Counted from the first letter of the stretch, positions 8,037-17,366 are shown. The stretch: 64,000 nucleotides of DNA from Methylobacteriaceae bacterium (GCA_947444195.1 CANEZL010000003.1:140118-204117), one strand, 5' to 3'. The notes: generated by a model from the letters alone, not told the origin. A program made the numbers and translations.

Positions 8037-8888
8037 TCAGGTCCTCCGGCGCGACAGCCGCTGCAGGACGGGCCAGTAGCCACCCGGCAGCAGGCGCTGG
8101 ACCAGGGCGGCGTACTGCGCATCCTTGCCGACGACGATGCGGGGCGCGCGCCGCTCCACCGCATCGAGGATCTTGCGCGCGGTGAAATCCGGCTTCAGGC
8201 GCAGGAAGGCCTGGAAGTCGGCGCGCGCCGTCTCGAAGGCGGCCCGGATCGCCTCGGCCGCCTCGGAATCGCCCTCGGGGCGCGGCCCGCGCGCGCTGCG
8301 GGCGATGGCCGTGTCGACGCCGCCGGGCAGCACGAGGGTGACGCCGAGGGGCGTGCCGACGAACTCGTGCTGGAGCGCCTCGGAGAAGCCGCGCACGGCG
8401 AACTTGCTCGCGCAATAGGTCGCCTGACCGGGCGGCGCGATCAGCCCGAACATGCTCGACATGTTGACGATCTGCGCCACCGGCTCGCGCCGGAGCATCG
8501 GCAGGAAGGCGTGCGTCACGCGCATCACCGCGCGCAGGTTGATGTCGAGGAGCCAGTCCACGTCGTCCGGATGGACGTCGGCGAAGTTGCCGCCGAGCGC
8601 CACGCCGGCATTGTTGACGAGGAGGTTGAGCCGGCCGAACTCCGCCTCCACCGCCTGGGGCAGGGCCCGGATGGCGTCGGCGTCGCGCAGGTCGACCACG
8701 TGGCGGCTCACCGAAACCTCGTGGGGCGCCAGGGTCTCGGCCACGGCGGCGAGGCCCGCCGCGTCGCGGTCCACCAGGGCGACGGCGCAGCCCCGGGCGG
8801 TGAGGGCGATGGCGAGTTCCGCACCGATGCCGCTCGCCGCGCCGGTGACGAGCGCGACGGATCCGCGAAACCGAAAATTCTGGGTCAA
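8037..8888 (-). CDS. Short-chain dehydrogenase/reductase
   Basis: The 283-residue protein is a classical SDR: the TGAASGIG dinucleotide motif near residue 16, NNAGVA, a catalytic Ser in NMSSMFG and YCASKFA for the Tyr/Lys pair. A C-terminal extension of about 40 residues ends in an Arg-rich tail, as in SadH-like SDRs. It probably interconverts an alcohol and a ketone with NAD(P). The start is a TTG at 8888 with GAGGA six bases upstream; the long in-frame extension seen upstream overlaps the emrB gene and is not coding. It is the first gene of the SDR-hydrolase-monooxygenase trio, 74 bp after emrB. Confidence 0.85.
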   Translation of the reverse strand: MTQNFRFRGSVALVTGAASGIGAELAIALTARGCAVALVDRDAAGLAAVAETLAPHEVSVSRHVVDLRDADAIRALPQAVEAEFGRLNLLVNNAGVALGGNFADVHPDDVDWLLDINLRAVMRVTHAFLPMLRREPVAQIVNMSSMFGLIAPPGQATYCASKFAVRGFSEALQHEFVGTPLGVTLVLPGGVDTAIARSARGPRPEGDSEAAEAIRAAFETARADFQAFLRLKPDFTARKILDAVERRAPRIVVGKDAQYAALVQRLLPGGYWPVLQRLSRRRT

Positions 8889-8962
8889 ACCGATTCCTCG
8901 AAGCCGCGTGCGGCCCCAGCGCGATAGCCAGGGCCCGCCGCCCTGTCCAGGGCGGGGCCGCC

Positions 8963-10555
8963 TCAGTGCGCGGCGGGCTTGGCCGCGCCGAGCTTCACCG
9001 TCCGCAGGATGAGCGCCAGCGGGATCAGGCAGGCGGTGAGGAGGCCGAGCACCCAGAACACGTCGATATAGGCCCAGTAGGCCACCTGCGTGGCCACCTG
9101 CTGGCCGATCCAGGCGGTGGCCTGTCCCTGCGCGTCGGGGCCGGCATAGCCGTGCTGCTGGAAGTAGCGCGTCGCCTGGGACAGGGTCTCCTGATAGGCG
9201 GGGTTGGCCGGGTTGACCGATTCCACGAGCCGGCTCTGATGGAACTGGCTGCGGTAGGCCAGGATGTTCTGCGCGAGCGACACGCCCATCGAGCCGCCCA
9301 CGTTGCGGGCCACGTTGATGAGGGCCGAGGCCTGGTCGGTGCGGTCCTTCGGCAGGCCCTCGTAGGAGGCGGTCGTCACCGAGAGGAAGATCATCGGCAG
9401 GCCGACGCCGATGAAGACGCGCGACCACGCGAAGAAGGAGAAGGTGGTCTCCCCGTTGATCCGGGTGAGGTCGACCATGCCCGCCGACACGATGGCGGCG
9501 CCCAGCATGATCAGCCATTTCGGCTGCACGAAGCCGGAGAGGCGGCCGACGATCACCATCGACACCACGGTCATGATCCCGCCGGGGCCGAGCACGAGGC
9601 CGGACAGGGTGGCGGTGTAGCCGTAATATTCCTGCGTGATCTGCGGAATGAACTGCGTGGTGGCGATCAGCACGGCGCCGGTGAACAGCATCACCACGAA
9701 GCACGAGCCGAACTGGCGGCTGTTGAGGAGCCGGATGTCGATGACCGGGTTCTTCGTCTTGAGCAGCCAGGGGATCATCGCCGCGAACGACAGCACGGCG
9801 AGCAGGCCGAACACGTTCATCAGGGTCGAGGTGCCGAACCAGTCCTTGCGCTGGCCCTCGTCGAGGACGACCTCGAGGGAGCCGAGGAAGAGCGCCACCA
9901 GCAGGAAGCCCACGAGGTCGAAGCGCACGCCCTTGGCCCGCAGGACCCGCCGCTCGCGCTTGGCCGCCTCGCTGTCCTCGATCAGCCAGTACATCAGCCC
10001 GAGGGAGATCAGGCCGATCGGGCCGTTGATGAGAAAGCACCAGTGCCAGGAGGCGTTGTCGGAGAGCCAGCCGCCGAGCGTCGGGCCGATCACCGGCGCC
10101 ACGACGATGGCGACGCCGTAGAGGGCGAAGGCTTGGCCGCGCTTCTCCGGCGGGAAGGAATCGGCCAGGATCGACTGCGCCAGGGGCGCCATGCCGCCGC
10201 CGCCGAGGCCCTGCAGCACCCGGAACAGCAACAGGGATTCCAGGCTCCAGGCGAAGCCGCAGAGCACCGAGGAGAGCGTGAACAGGGCCACGCTCCACAT
10301 GAAGAAGGCTTTCCGCCCGAAGCGCTTGGCGAGGAAGCTCGACGCGATCAGGGTGATGGCGTTGGCCACGAGGTAGCTCGTCACCACCCAGGCCGCCTCG
10401 TCCGGCCCCACCGCGAGGCCGCCGGAGATGTAGCGGAGCGCCACGTTGGCGATGGTGGTGTCGAGCACCTCCATGAAGGTCGCGAGCGCCACCACCAGGG
10501 CGATCGCCCACGGGTTGTGGCCGCCGGGCGCGGCCGCCCCGCTGCCCGCGCTCAC
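8963..10555 (-). CDS. emrB: MFS drug exporter, EmrB/DHA2 family (14 TM)
   Basis: The 530-residue inner-membrane protein is a 14-helix major facilitator of the DHA2 group. TM1 contains FMEVLDTTIANVALRYI (motif D1 type), the TM2-3 loop has FLAKRFGRKAFFMWS, TM4 has RVLQGLGGGGMAPLAQSIL, and motif C follows as VAPVIGPTLGGWL. It should export hydrophobic compounds by proton antiport together with the EmrA-type adaptor encoded just upstream and an outer-membrane channel encoded elsewhere. The GTG start overlaps the emrA stop by 4 bp. Confidence 0.92.
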   Translation of the reverse strand: MSAGSGAAAPGGHNPWAIALVVALATFMEVLDTTIANVALRYISGGLAVGPDEAAWVVTSYLVANAITLIASSFLAKRFGRKAFFMWSVALFTLSSVLCGFAWSLESLLLFRVLQGLGGGGMAPLAQSILADSFPPEKRGQAFALYGVAIVVAPVIGPTLGGWLSDNASWHWCFLINGPIGLISLGLMYWLIEDSEAAKRERRVLRAKGVRFDLVGFLLVALFLGSLEVVLDEGQRKDWFGTSTLMNVFGLLAVLSFAAMIPWLLKTKNPVIDIRLLNSRQFGSCFVVMLFTGAVLIATTQFIPQITQEYYGYTATLSGLVLGPGGIMTVVSMVIVGRLSGFVQPKWLIMLGAAIVSAGMVDLTRINGETTFSFFAWSRVFIGVGLPMIFLSVTTASYEGLPKDRTDQASALINVARNVGGSMGVSLAQNILAYRSQFHQSRLVESVNPANPAYQETLSQATRYFQQHGYAGPDAQGQATAWIGQQVATQVAYWAYIDVFWVLGLLTACLIPLALILRTVKLGAAKPAAH

Positions 10556-11790
10556 CGCACGTGCGCCTTCGGCACCACCGACATGCCCGGCCCGATCGCC
10601 ACGTCGGTCGGCCAGTCGTCGACCACGATCTTCACCGGGATGCGCTGGGTCACCTTCACGTAGTTGCCGGTGGCGTTCTGGGCCGGCAGGAGGCTGAAGG
10701 CGGTGCCGGAGCCCGGCTGCACCGAGGCGATCCGCCCGGTGATCCTGCGGTCGGGATAGGCGTCGATGCTGAGGTCGACGTGCTGGCCCGGCCGCATGTC
10801 GGTGATCTGGGTCTCCTTGTAGTTCGCCGTCACCCAGATGTCGTCGGGCACGAAGTTGGCGAGGCTCTGGCCCGCCTGGGCGAACTCGCCGACCCCGCCC
10901 GTGAGCCGGACCACGCGGCCCGCCTGCGCCGCCGTCACCTCGGTGTAGCCGAGATTGAGCTTGGCCTGGTCGCGCTGCGCCTGCGCCTGGGCGAGTTGCG
11001 CCTCGGCGCTGGCGCGCTGGGCCTTGAGGGAGCCGATCTGCGTCTGCGCCGCCACCACGTTGGCGTTGGCGCTGGCTAGCGCCGCCTGCCGCTGCTGGAG
11101 CTGGGAGGCGGAGGATTGCGATTGCTGCACGGTACCGGCGCCGCGCTCGGCCAGCGTCCGGTAGCGGGCGGCATCCTCCTTGGCGAAGTCGAGGGCGGCC
11201 TGGGCGGTCTCGACCTGGGCCTGCGCCACCTGCACCTGCGCCTTCTGCGTCTCGATCTGCGCGTCGACGTTGGCGACGGCCGCCTCGCCCGCCTGGACCT
11301 GCGCCTCCGCCTGTTCGAGGGCGACCCGGTAGTCCCGCGGATCGACGCGGAACAGCGTGTCGCCGGCCTTCACGTGCTGGTTGTCGGTGACCGCCACCGC
11401 GACCACGTAGCCGCCGACCTTCGGGGCCACGGTGAAGGAGCGGGCATCCACGAAGGCGTCGTCCGTGGTCTCGTAGGGGTGCAGGGCGATCAGCCAGTAG
11501 AAGTAGACGGCGACGCCGAGCGCGATCGCCGCGAGGCCGCCGAGCACGAACCACCAGGGATGGCGGCGCAGGACGTTCGGGCGCTGCGCCTCCTCGGTAT
11601 CCGCGGAGGATGCGTCCGCCTCCGGCCGCGCGTCGCCCTCGGCGGGCTCGTCCGCGCCGGGCTTGCGGGCGCGGGGTTCGAGTTCGAGGACGTCGCGGTC
11701 CCGGGGCGCGTCGCCCCCGTCGGCGGGCTCGGACCGCGCGCGCCGCAGCGGAGCTCCGGCGGTCCCGTCCCGCCGTCGATCGTCAAGCAT
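10552..11790 (-). CDS. emrA: EmrA/HlyD-type membrane fusion protein
   Basis: This 412-residue adaptor has a charged, disordered cytoplasmic N-terminus (about 75 residues), one transmembrane helix (WWFVLGGLAAIALGVAVYFY), the TTDDAFVDARSFTVAPKVGG start of the biotinyl-lipoyl domain, a long Gln/Ala coiled coil (about residues 160-290) and a beta-barrel ending in GMSVVPKAHVR. It bridges the EmrB pump to an outer-membrane factor. It heads a minus-strand run in which emrB and then the SDR-hydrolase-monooxygenase genes follow. Confidence 0.92.
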   Translation of the reverse strand: MLDDRRRDGTAGAPLRRARSEPADGGDAPRDRDVLELEPRARKPGADEPAEGDARPEADASSADTEEAQRPNVLRRHPWWFVLGGLAAIALGVAVYFYWLIALHPYETTDDAFVDARSFTVAPKVGGYVVAVAVTDNQHVKAGDTLFRVDPRDYRVALEQAEAQVQAGEAAVANVDAQIETQKAQVQVAQAQVETAQAALDFAKEDAARYRTLAERGAGTVQQSQSSASQLQQRQAALASANANVVAAQTQIGSLKAQRASAEAQLAQAQAQRDQAKLNLGYTEVTAAQAGRVVRLTGGVGEFAQAGQSLANFVPDDIWVTANYKETQITDMRPGQHVDLSIDAYPDRRITGRIASVQPGSGTAFSLLPAQNATGNYVKVTQRIPVKIVVDDWPTDVAIGPGMSVVPKAHVR

Positions 11791-12042
11791 CGGATCAAGC
11801 CGTCTGAGCGCCGTGCCCCGTCACGGGGCGATCGTCGCGTGAACCCGCCTCGGCGGTGCAAAGACCGGAATGCGGACAAAGTTCCCGAAGCGTTCCGGCC
11901 CGTGCGAGGCGTGGCCGCCGAACCGGCATGCTCTCCGCGGAGGCCCCGGAACACGGAGCGTGACCGTGCGTTCGGGCGGCATCGGATGGCCGCGGACCGC
12001 CCTCGGAGCCACACGCGGCACCGGAAGACGGAGTGCAGCGTC

Positions 12043-12687
12043 ATGGATACCCTCTCGCGAAACACGGCGGCGAGCCCGTCCGGCGTGCCGCTCACCGGCC
12101 CTGCCCGGCGCGATGCCATGTGCACGGCGCTGGCCCGGAACTGGTGGCTGGTGGCCCTGCGCGGCGTGATGGCGATCCTGTTCGGCATCCTGGCCTTCGC
12201 GGCGCCGGGGGCCTTCGTGCTCTCGCTGGTGCTGTTCTTCGCCGCCTACATGCTGGTCGACGGCGTGTTCGGGATCTGGTCTGCCCTGCGCGCCGCGCAA
12301 CGCCACGAGCGCTGGGGCTTCCTGCTCCTCGAAGGCGTCATCGACATCGCTGTGGGCGTGGCGGCCTTCCTCGTGCCCGCGGCTGCGGTGTGGGCCTTCG
12401 TCCTGCTCGTCGCGGTCTGGGCCCTCCTCAGCGGCGGTCTGATGATCGCGGCGGCCTTCAACCTGCACCTGCATTACGGGCGCTGGTGGCTCGGCCTCGG
12501 CGGCGTGGTCTCCCTGCTGTTCGGGCTCGCGCTCCTCGTCAATCCCGGGATCTCGGCCCTGGTGCTGACGTGGTGGCTCGGCGGCTACGCCGTCGCCTTC
12601 GGGATCATGCTCCTCGTCCTGGCGTTCAAGCTGCGCGGTCGCCACGAGGCCGCCGGACGGCCGATGCCGTTGCCGGGCGGCGCCTGA
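12043..12687 (+). CDS. HdeD/DUF308 family membrane protein
   Basis: The 214-residue protein has six hydrophobic segments arranged as three helical pairs, starting WWLVALRGVMAILFGILAF, with a repeated Gly/Ala/Leu pattern typical of HdeD (DUF308) proteins. In E. coli HdeD is linked to acid resistance; the molecular activity of the family is not established. The ATG at 12043 has GGAG nine bases upstream. The much longer open frame upstream is antisense to emrA and is not part of the gene. It is a single gene, divergent from emrA. Confidence 0.88.
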   Translation: MDTLSRNTAASPSGVPLTGPARRDAMCTALARNWWLVALRGVMAILFGILAFAAPGAFVLSLVLFFAAYMLVDGVFGIWSALRAAQRHERWGFLLLEGVIDIAVGVAAFLVPAAAVWAFVLLVAVWALLSGGLMIAAAFNLHLHYGRWWLGLGGVVSLLFGLALLVNPGISALVLTWWLGGYAVAFGIMLLVLAFKLRGRHEAAGRPMPLPGGA

Positions 12688-12784
12688 GGCCGTCGCGCCA
12701 TAGCGCGGGCCGGGGACGCCGGGCTACAAGGGCGCTCGATCCGAGCCGGCCCTCCGCCCGGCCCGGCGCCCCACGACGAGCGCC

Positions 12785-15229
12785 ATGAACCCACCCGACC
12801 CGGAACGCAGCAGGGCCGGCGATTCTGGGCCGGACACCGAGACGCGGGCCGCCGCCCGCGCCGCGGCCTCCGCCGGCCGCCAGTTCGTGCGCCAGCTCGG
12901 CCTCCTGATCGCGGGGGCCGCGCGCATCGCCGCCCGGCAAACGCAGCAGGTCGGCGGGCGCGGCGCGACCGCCCTCCGCGCCGGCCTGCGGCGCCGAGCA
13001 CCTGCCGCGATGCCGGCCGCGATGCCCGCCGAGGCAGCGGCCCCGCGGCCCGTCGCGGCGCCGGGCTTCCCCCGCGGCCGGCGCGGCATCGCGCTGGCGC
13101 TCGTCGCCGTCGCGGCCCTGCCGGCGCTGGCGCTCCTCGGCTACGTGCTGGCGGCCTTCGCCACGCTGCCGCCCCTCGGCGGCGTCTCGAACGATCCCGG
13201 CAGCCGCGCCCTCACCGTGGAAGCCGATGACGGGCGCCCCTTCGCCACCCGGGGCGCCTTCCGCGGCCAGCCCCTCACCGCCGCCGACCTGCCGCCGCAC
13301 CTCGCCCAGGCGATCATCGCCATCGAGGACCGGCGCTTCTACAGCCATTGGGGCGTCGACCTGCGCGGCCTCACGCGGGCGGCCTGGCGCAACCTCACCG
13401 GCGGCGGGGTGCGGGAGGGCGGCTCCACCATCACCCAGCAATACGTCCGGCTGACCTCCCTCAGCCAGGAGAAGACCCTGCGGCGCAAGATCCAGGAGGC
13501 GTTCCTGGCCCTGCGCGCCGAGAGCACGATGAGCAAGAGCGACATCCTGCTCGGCTACCTCAACACCGCCTATTTCGGCGCCGGCGCCTACGGGATCGAC
13601 GCGGCGGCGCGGCGCTATTTCGGCAAGCCGGCCAAGGCCCTCACCCTGCCCGAGGCGGCCATGCTCGCCGGCCTCGTGCGCGCGCCCTCGCAGCTCGCCC
13701 CGACGCGCAATTTCGGCGGCGCCAAGGAGCGGGCCGACGTGGTGCTCCAGGCCATGGTGGAGACGGGCGCCATCACCGCGAAGGAGGCCGACGCCGCCCG
13801 CGCCAAGACGGTGACCCTGCGCACCCCGCCGGAGACGCCCCCCGGCACGAACTACTTCCTCGACATGGTGGCGACCGAGGCCAAGCGCCTCGCCGAGACC
13901 GGCGGCGACGTCACCGTGCGCTCGACCCTGAACCTCGATCTCCAGAGCCTCGCCGAGGGCGTGGTCGCCCGCCGCCTGGATGCGGAGGGGGCGAAGAAGA
14001 AGGCGTCCCAGGCCGCCCTCGTCGCCCTCTCGCCGCAGGGCGCCATCCTGGCGATGGTGGGCGGGCGCGACTACGAGGACAGCCAGTTCAACCGGGCGGT
14101 GCAGGCCAAGCGCCAGGCGGGCTCCCTGTTCAAGCTGTTCGTCTACCTCACCGCCTACGAGCAGGGCCTGAGCCCCGAATCCGTGCTGGTGGACCGGCCG
14201 GTGCAGATCGGCGACTGGGAGCCGCAGAACGCCAACAATCGCTTCCGCGGCGCGCTGCCCCTGCGCTCCGCCTTCGCGCTCTCCGTCAACACCATCGCGG
14301 CGCAGCTCGGCGACGAGCTCGGCATCCCGGCGGTGATCGCCACGGCGAAGAAGCTCGGGATCCAGTCCGAACTGCCGAACGTGCCGAGCCTCGCCCTGGG
14401 CTCGGCGGAGGTGACGCTCCTCGAGATGACGCGGGCCTATGCGGGCGTGCTCGCCAACCGCGCGCCGCTGGAGAGCTTCGCGATCCACACGATCCGCGGC
14501 CCCGCACCCCAGCCCCTCTACGTGCGGCCCGACCCCGCCGCCAGCGGCGGATTGCCGGGCGACAGCCGCAGCATGATGCTCGACAGCCTCCAGGCGGTGG
14601 TCGACAGCGGCACGGGCAAGGCGGCGCGGGTGCCTGGCCTCGCCATCGGCGGCAAGACCGGGACCACCCAGGATTACCGGGACGCGTGGTTCATCGGCAT
14701 GAGCCCGGACCTCGTCGTCGGCGTCTGGGTCGGCAACGACGACAACAGCTCGATGAACCGGGTCGGCGGCGGCGACCTGCCGGCGGCGATGTTCCGCGAT
14801 TTCGTGCAGCGGGCGAGCGCGCAGCTCGCCAAGGGCCGCAAGCGCCCCTCCGCCGCCCGGGCCGAGCCCGCCCCCGCCGCGCCGACCCCGCCGGCCCCGG
14901 TTGCCGAGGCCGGTGCCGAGGCGCGGGGCGTGCCGGAGGTGATCGATACGGGAACCCTCGGTTTCCGCGGGCGGGTGGTGCGGCTCGCGGGCGTCGAGGG
15001 CGAGGGCGGCGCGCTGGCCCGCCAGCTCGCGCGCTACCTGCGCCGCCGGGAGGTCACCTGCGCGCAGGCCGCGGACGGGATGCGCTGCCGCATCGACGGC
15101 GACGACCTCGCCGCGCTGATCCTGGCCGCGGGCGGGGCGCGGGCGAGCGCCGACGCGTCCCCCGACCTCCTCGACGCCGAGGAGCAGGCCCGCTCGGAGC
15201 GCGTGGGCCTGTGGAGCCGGGGCCGCTGA
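12785..15229 (+). CDS. Class A penicillin-binding protein (PBP1) with C-terminal nuclease-like domain
   Basis: This 814-residue bifunctional enzyme makes and crosslinks peptidoglycan in the periplasm. An Arg/Ala-rich cytoplasmic tail (1-100) precedes one membrane helix (about 101-125). The glycosyltransferase domain has its catalytic Glu181 in EDRRFYSHWGVD and also EGGSTITQQ. The transpeptidase domain has SLFK (Ser447, Lys450), SVN (500-502) and KTG (624-626). After a Pro/Ala linker, residues 715-814 form an extra domain (VIDTGTLGFRGRVVRLAGVEG to AEEQARSERVGLW) that resembles the staphylococcal-nuclease fold, probably without catalysis. Flanked by hdeD-like and amn genes; monocistronic. Confidence 0.93.
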   Translation: MNPPDPERSRAGDSGPDTETRAAARAAASAGRQFVRQLGLLIAGAARIAARQTQQVGGRGATALRAGLRRRAPAAMPAAMPAEAAAPRPVAAPGFPRGRRGIALALVAVAALPALALLGYVLAAFATLPPLGGVSNDPGSRALTVEADDGRPFATRGAFRGQPLTAADLPPHLAQAIIAIEDRRFYSHWGVDLRGLTRAAWRNLTGGGVREGGSTITQQYVRLTSLSQEKTLRRKIQEAFLALRAESTMSKSDILLGYLNTAYFGAGAYGIDAAARRYFGKPAKALTLPEAAMLAGLVRAPSQLAPTRNFGGAKERADVVLQAMVETGAITAKEADAARAKTVTLRTPPETPPGTNYFLDMVATEAKRLAETGGDVTVRSTLNLDLQSLAEGVVARRLDAEGAKKKASQAALVALSPQGAILAMVGGRDYEDSQFNRAVQAKRQAGSLFKLFVYLTAYEQGLSPESVLVDRPVQIGDWEPQNANNRFRGALPLRSAFALSVNTIAAQLGDELGIPAVIATAKKLGIQSELPNVPSLALGSAEVTLLEMTRAYAGVLANRAPLESFAIHTIRGPAPQPLYVRPDPAASGGLPGDSRSMMLDSLQAVVDSGTGKAARVPGLAIGGKTGTTQDYRDAWFIGMSPDLVVGVWVGNDDNSSMNRVGGGDLPAAMFRDFVQRASAQLAKGRKRPSAARAEPAPAAPTPPAPVAEAGAEARGVPEVIDTGTLGFRGRVVRLAGVEGEGGALARQLARYLRRREVTCAQAADGMRCRIDGDDLAALILAAGGARASADASPDLLDAEEQARSERVGLWSRGR

Positions 15230-15251
15230 GAGGATCTATCCTACGGTGATC

Positions 15252-15296
15252 GCACGATGATTCCGGAGAACCGGCTGCCACTTTTCCGCATCGTGC
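15252..15296. repeat. REP-like palindromic intergenic element
   Basis: An imperfect palindrome with 8 bp outer arms GCACGATG / CATCGTGC encloses CCGGAGAACCGG and CACTTTTCC. Its bottom strand reads GAGCACGATGCGGAAAAGTG, a form like palindromes dispersed through many Rhizobiales genomes. It lies between the convergent PBP and amn genes and could also serve as a terminator. No second clear copy was seen in this window. Confidence 0.55.
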
Positions 15297-15297
15297 T

Positions 15298-16785
15298 CTA
15301 GCGGAACGGCGGCTCGTCGAAGCTGCGCAGCTTGCGCGAGTGCAGCCCGTGCCGGTCGGCGCGCAGGATGTCGAGGGCGGTGAGCCCGATGCGCAGGTGC
15401 TCGCCCACCGCCCGCTCGTAGAAGGCGTTGGCCGCGCCCGGCAGCTTGATCTCCCCGTGCAGCGGCTTGTCGGAGATGCAGAGCAGCGTGCCGTAGGGCA
15501 CCCGCAGGCGGTAGCCCTGCGCGGCGATGGTGCCGCTCTCCATGTCGACGCCGATGCAGCGGCCGAGATTGATCACCCGCCGCTCCTGGCTGAAGCGCAA
15601 CTCCCAGTTGCGGTCGTCGTAGGTCACCACCGTGCCGGTGCGCAGGCGCCGCTTCAGCGCCTCGTCGCGCTCCCCCGTCACCTGGGCGGCCGCGGCCTGG
15701 AGGGCGAGCTGCACCTCGGCGAGCGCGGGCACCGGCACGTCGGTTGGCACCTGCTCGTCGAGGATGCGGTCGCGGCGCAGGTAGCCGTGGGCCAGCACGT
15801 AGTCGCCCATGCGCTGCGACTGGCGCAGGCCCCCGCAATGGCCCACCATCAGCCAGCAATGGGGGCGCAGCACCGCGAGGTGGTCGGTGATCGTCTTCGC
15901 GTTCGAGGGCCCGACGCCGATGTTGACGAGCGTCGTGCCCTGCATCGCCCCGTCCGGCCCGCGGGCGACGAGGTGGTAGGCCGGCATCTGGTAGCGGTGC
16001 CAGGGCGAGGCGGCGATGAGCGCCCCTGGATCGGCATGCGCCGCCTCCGCGCGGCGCACCCGCACCCCGCCCGGCAGGATCAGCTCCTCGAACCCCTCCG
16101 CCCCCGAGGCCAGGCGCTCGAGGCCGTGGCGGACGAACTGGTCCACGTAGCGGTGGTAGTTGGTGAGCAGGATCCAGGGCTGGACGTGGCTCCAGTCGCT
16201 GCCCGTGTAGTGGACGAGGCGGCGCAGCGAGTAGTCGACCCGCACCGCGTCGAACAGCGCGAGCGGGCGCGGCGCGTCGCCCCGCTGCTCCCAGAGGCCG
16301 TCGGCCACCTCGTCGCCGACCACGGAGAGCAGCGGCACGGGGAAGAAGGCGGCGAGCTCCGCCCCGTCCACCGGCCGCCCGCCGGGGTTGAGGCCGGCCT
16401 CCAGCACGTAAGGGTACGGGATCTCCTGACCGCTCAGGCCGACCTCGATCGCCACGCCGTAATCGCGCACCAGGGGTTCGAGCTGGGCGATCAGGTAGTC
16501 GCGGAAATGGGCGGGCTGGGTGATCGTGGTGGCGTAGGTGCCCGGCGCCTGGAGCTTGCCGGTGGCCCGGCTCACCTGCGGCATCGGCCCGGTCGGCTGG
16601 TAGGTGACGCGGATCTCGGGGTAGCGGAAGCCGAGGCGCTCGGTGGCGTCGGGGGGCGCGCCGCCGGCGAGGTAGCGGGCGAGCGCCGCGCGCAGGGCCC
16701 GCGTGGCCTCCGCGTGCAGGGCGATCAGCCGGTCGACCGCGACGGGCACCTCGCCGATCGCCTCCATCGGGCGCAGCTCTTCCAT
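15298..16785 (-). CDS. amn: AMP nucleosidase
   Basis: AMP nucleosidase hydrolyses AMP to adenine and ribose-5-phosphate. The product has the family's two parts: an N-terminal regulatory domain (about 1-190, with RYPEIRVTYQPTGP) and a C-terminal phosphorylase-like catalytic domain containing LVNIGVGPSNAKTITDHLAV, WLMVGHCGGLR and GVDMESGTIAAQGYR, where the Glu binds the ribose. The length of about 495 residues matches E. coli Amn. The ATG at 16785 is preferred because GGGGAG lies upstream; ATG at 16812 is an alternative nine codons longer. It is divergent from trmO. Confidence 0.93.
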   Translation of the reverse strand: MEELRPMEAIGEVPVAVDRLIALHAEATRALRAALARYLAGGAPPDATERLGFRYPEIRVTYQPTGPMPQVSRATGKLQAPGTYATTITQPAHFRDYLIAQLEPLVRDYGVAIEVGLSGQEIPYPYVLEAGLNPGGRPVDGAELAAFFPVPLLSVVGDEVADGLWEQRGDAPRPLALFDAVRVDYSLRRLVHYTGSDWSHVQPWILLTNYHRYVDQFVRHGLERLASGAEGFEELILPGGVRVRRAEAAHADPGALIAASPWHRYQMPAYHLVARGPDGAMQGTTLVNIGVGPSNAKTITDHLAVLRPHCWLMVGHCGGLRQSQRMGDYVLAHGYLRRDRILDEQVPTDVPVPALAEVQLALQAAAAQVTGERDEALKRRLRTGTVVTYDDRNWELRFSQERRVINLGRCIGVDMESGTIAAQGYRLRVPYGTLLCISDKPLHGEIKLPGAANAFYERAVGEHLRIGLTALDILRADRHGLHSRKLRSFDEPPFR

Positions 16786-16868
16786 CACCCCGCTCTCCCC
16801 TGTCCACCGCATCCGGTGCCCGCTATACCCCGTCGCGGCCCCGGTGGCAGGCGGATAAGCGGTGCGAC

Positions 16869-17366
16869 ATGGACGAGGAGTTCGGCCTCCGGCCCGGTGA
16901 GGAGGCGCTGGCCCTGCCGGACCGGTACGATGCCGGTCTCCACTTCATCGGGCGCCTGCGCACCCCGTGGACCCGTCGGGCCGACTGCCCGAAGAACAAC
17001 CTCGGGAACGAGGCCGTCTGCACCGTCGCCCTCGATCCGGCCTACGCGCCCGCGCTCCGGAACGTCGAGGGCGCGAGCCACCTCGTCCTGCTCTACTGGA
17101 TGGACCGGGCCCCGCGCGGCCTCCTCGTGCAGCAGCCCCGGCACGCGGACGGGCCGCGGGGCACCTTCTCCCTGCGCTCGCCGGCGCGGCCGAACCCGAT
17201 CGCCCTCGCCGTGGTCGAACTCCTCGGCCGCAGCGACGACACCCTCGCGGTGCGGGGGCTCGACTGCCTCGACGGCACGCCGCTCCTCGACATCAAGCCC
17301 TATTTCGCCTCTACGGATTCGCGTCCGCAGGCGATTGTGGAGCGCGCGGGCAAGCCGGCCCGGTGA
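16869..17366 (+). CDS. trmO: tRNA (t6A37) N6-methyltransferase TrmO
   Basis: This 165-residue TsaA/TrmO family protein methylates N6-threonylcarbamoyladenosine at position 37 of tRNAs reading ACY codons, using S-adenosylmethionine bound to a beta-barrel fold. Conserved blocks visible are GRLRTPW, DCPKNN, VEGASHLVLLYWMDRA, TFSLRSPARPNPIALAVVEL and DGTPLLDIKPY. It lacks the longer C-terminal domain of E. coli TrmO, as is common in alphaproteobacteria. Its stop overlaps the GTG start of the next gene. Confidence 0.9.
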   Translation: MDEEFGLRPGEEALALPDRYDAGLHFIGRLRTPWTRRADCPKNNLGNEAVCTVALDPAYAPALRNVEGASHLVLLYWMDRAPRGLLVQQPRHADGPRGTFSLRSPARPNPIALAVVELLGRSDDTLAVRGLDCLDGTPLLDIKPYFASTDSRPQAIVERAGKPAR

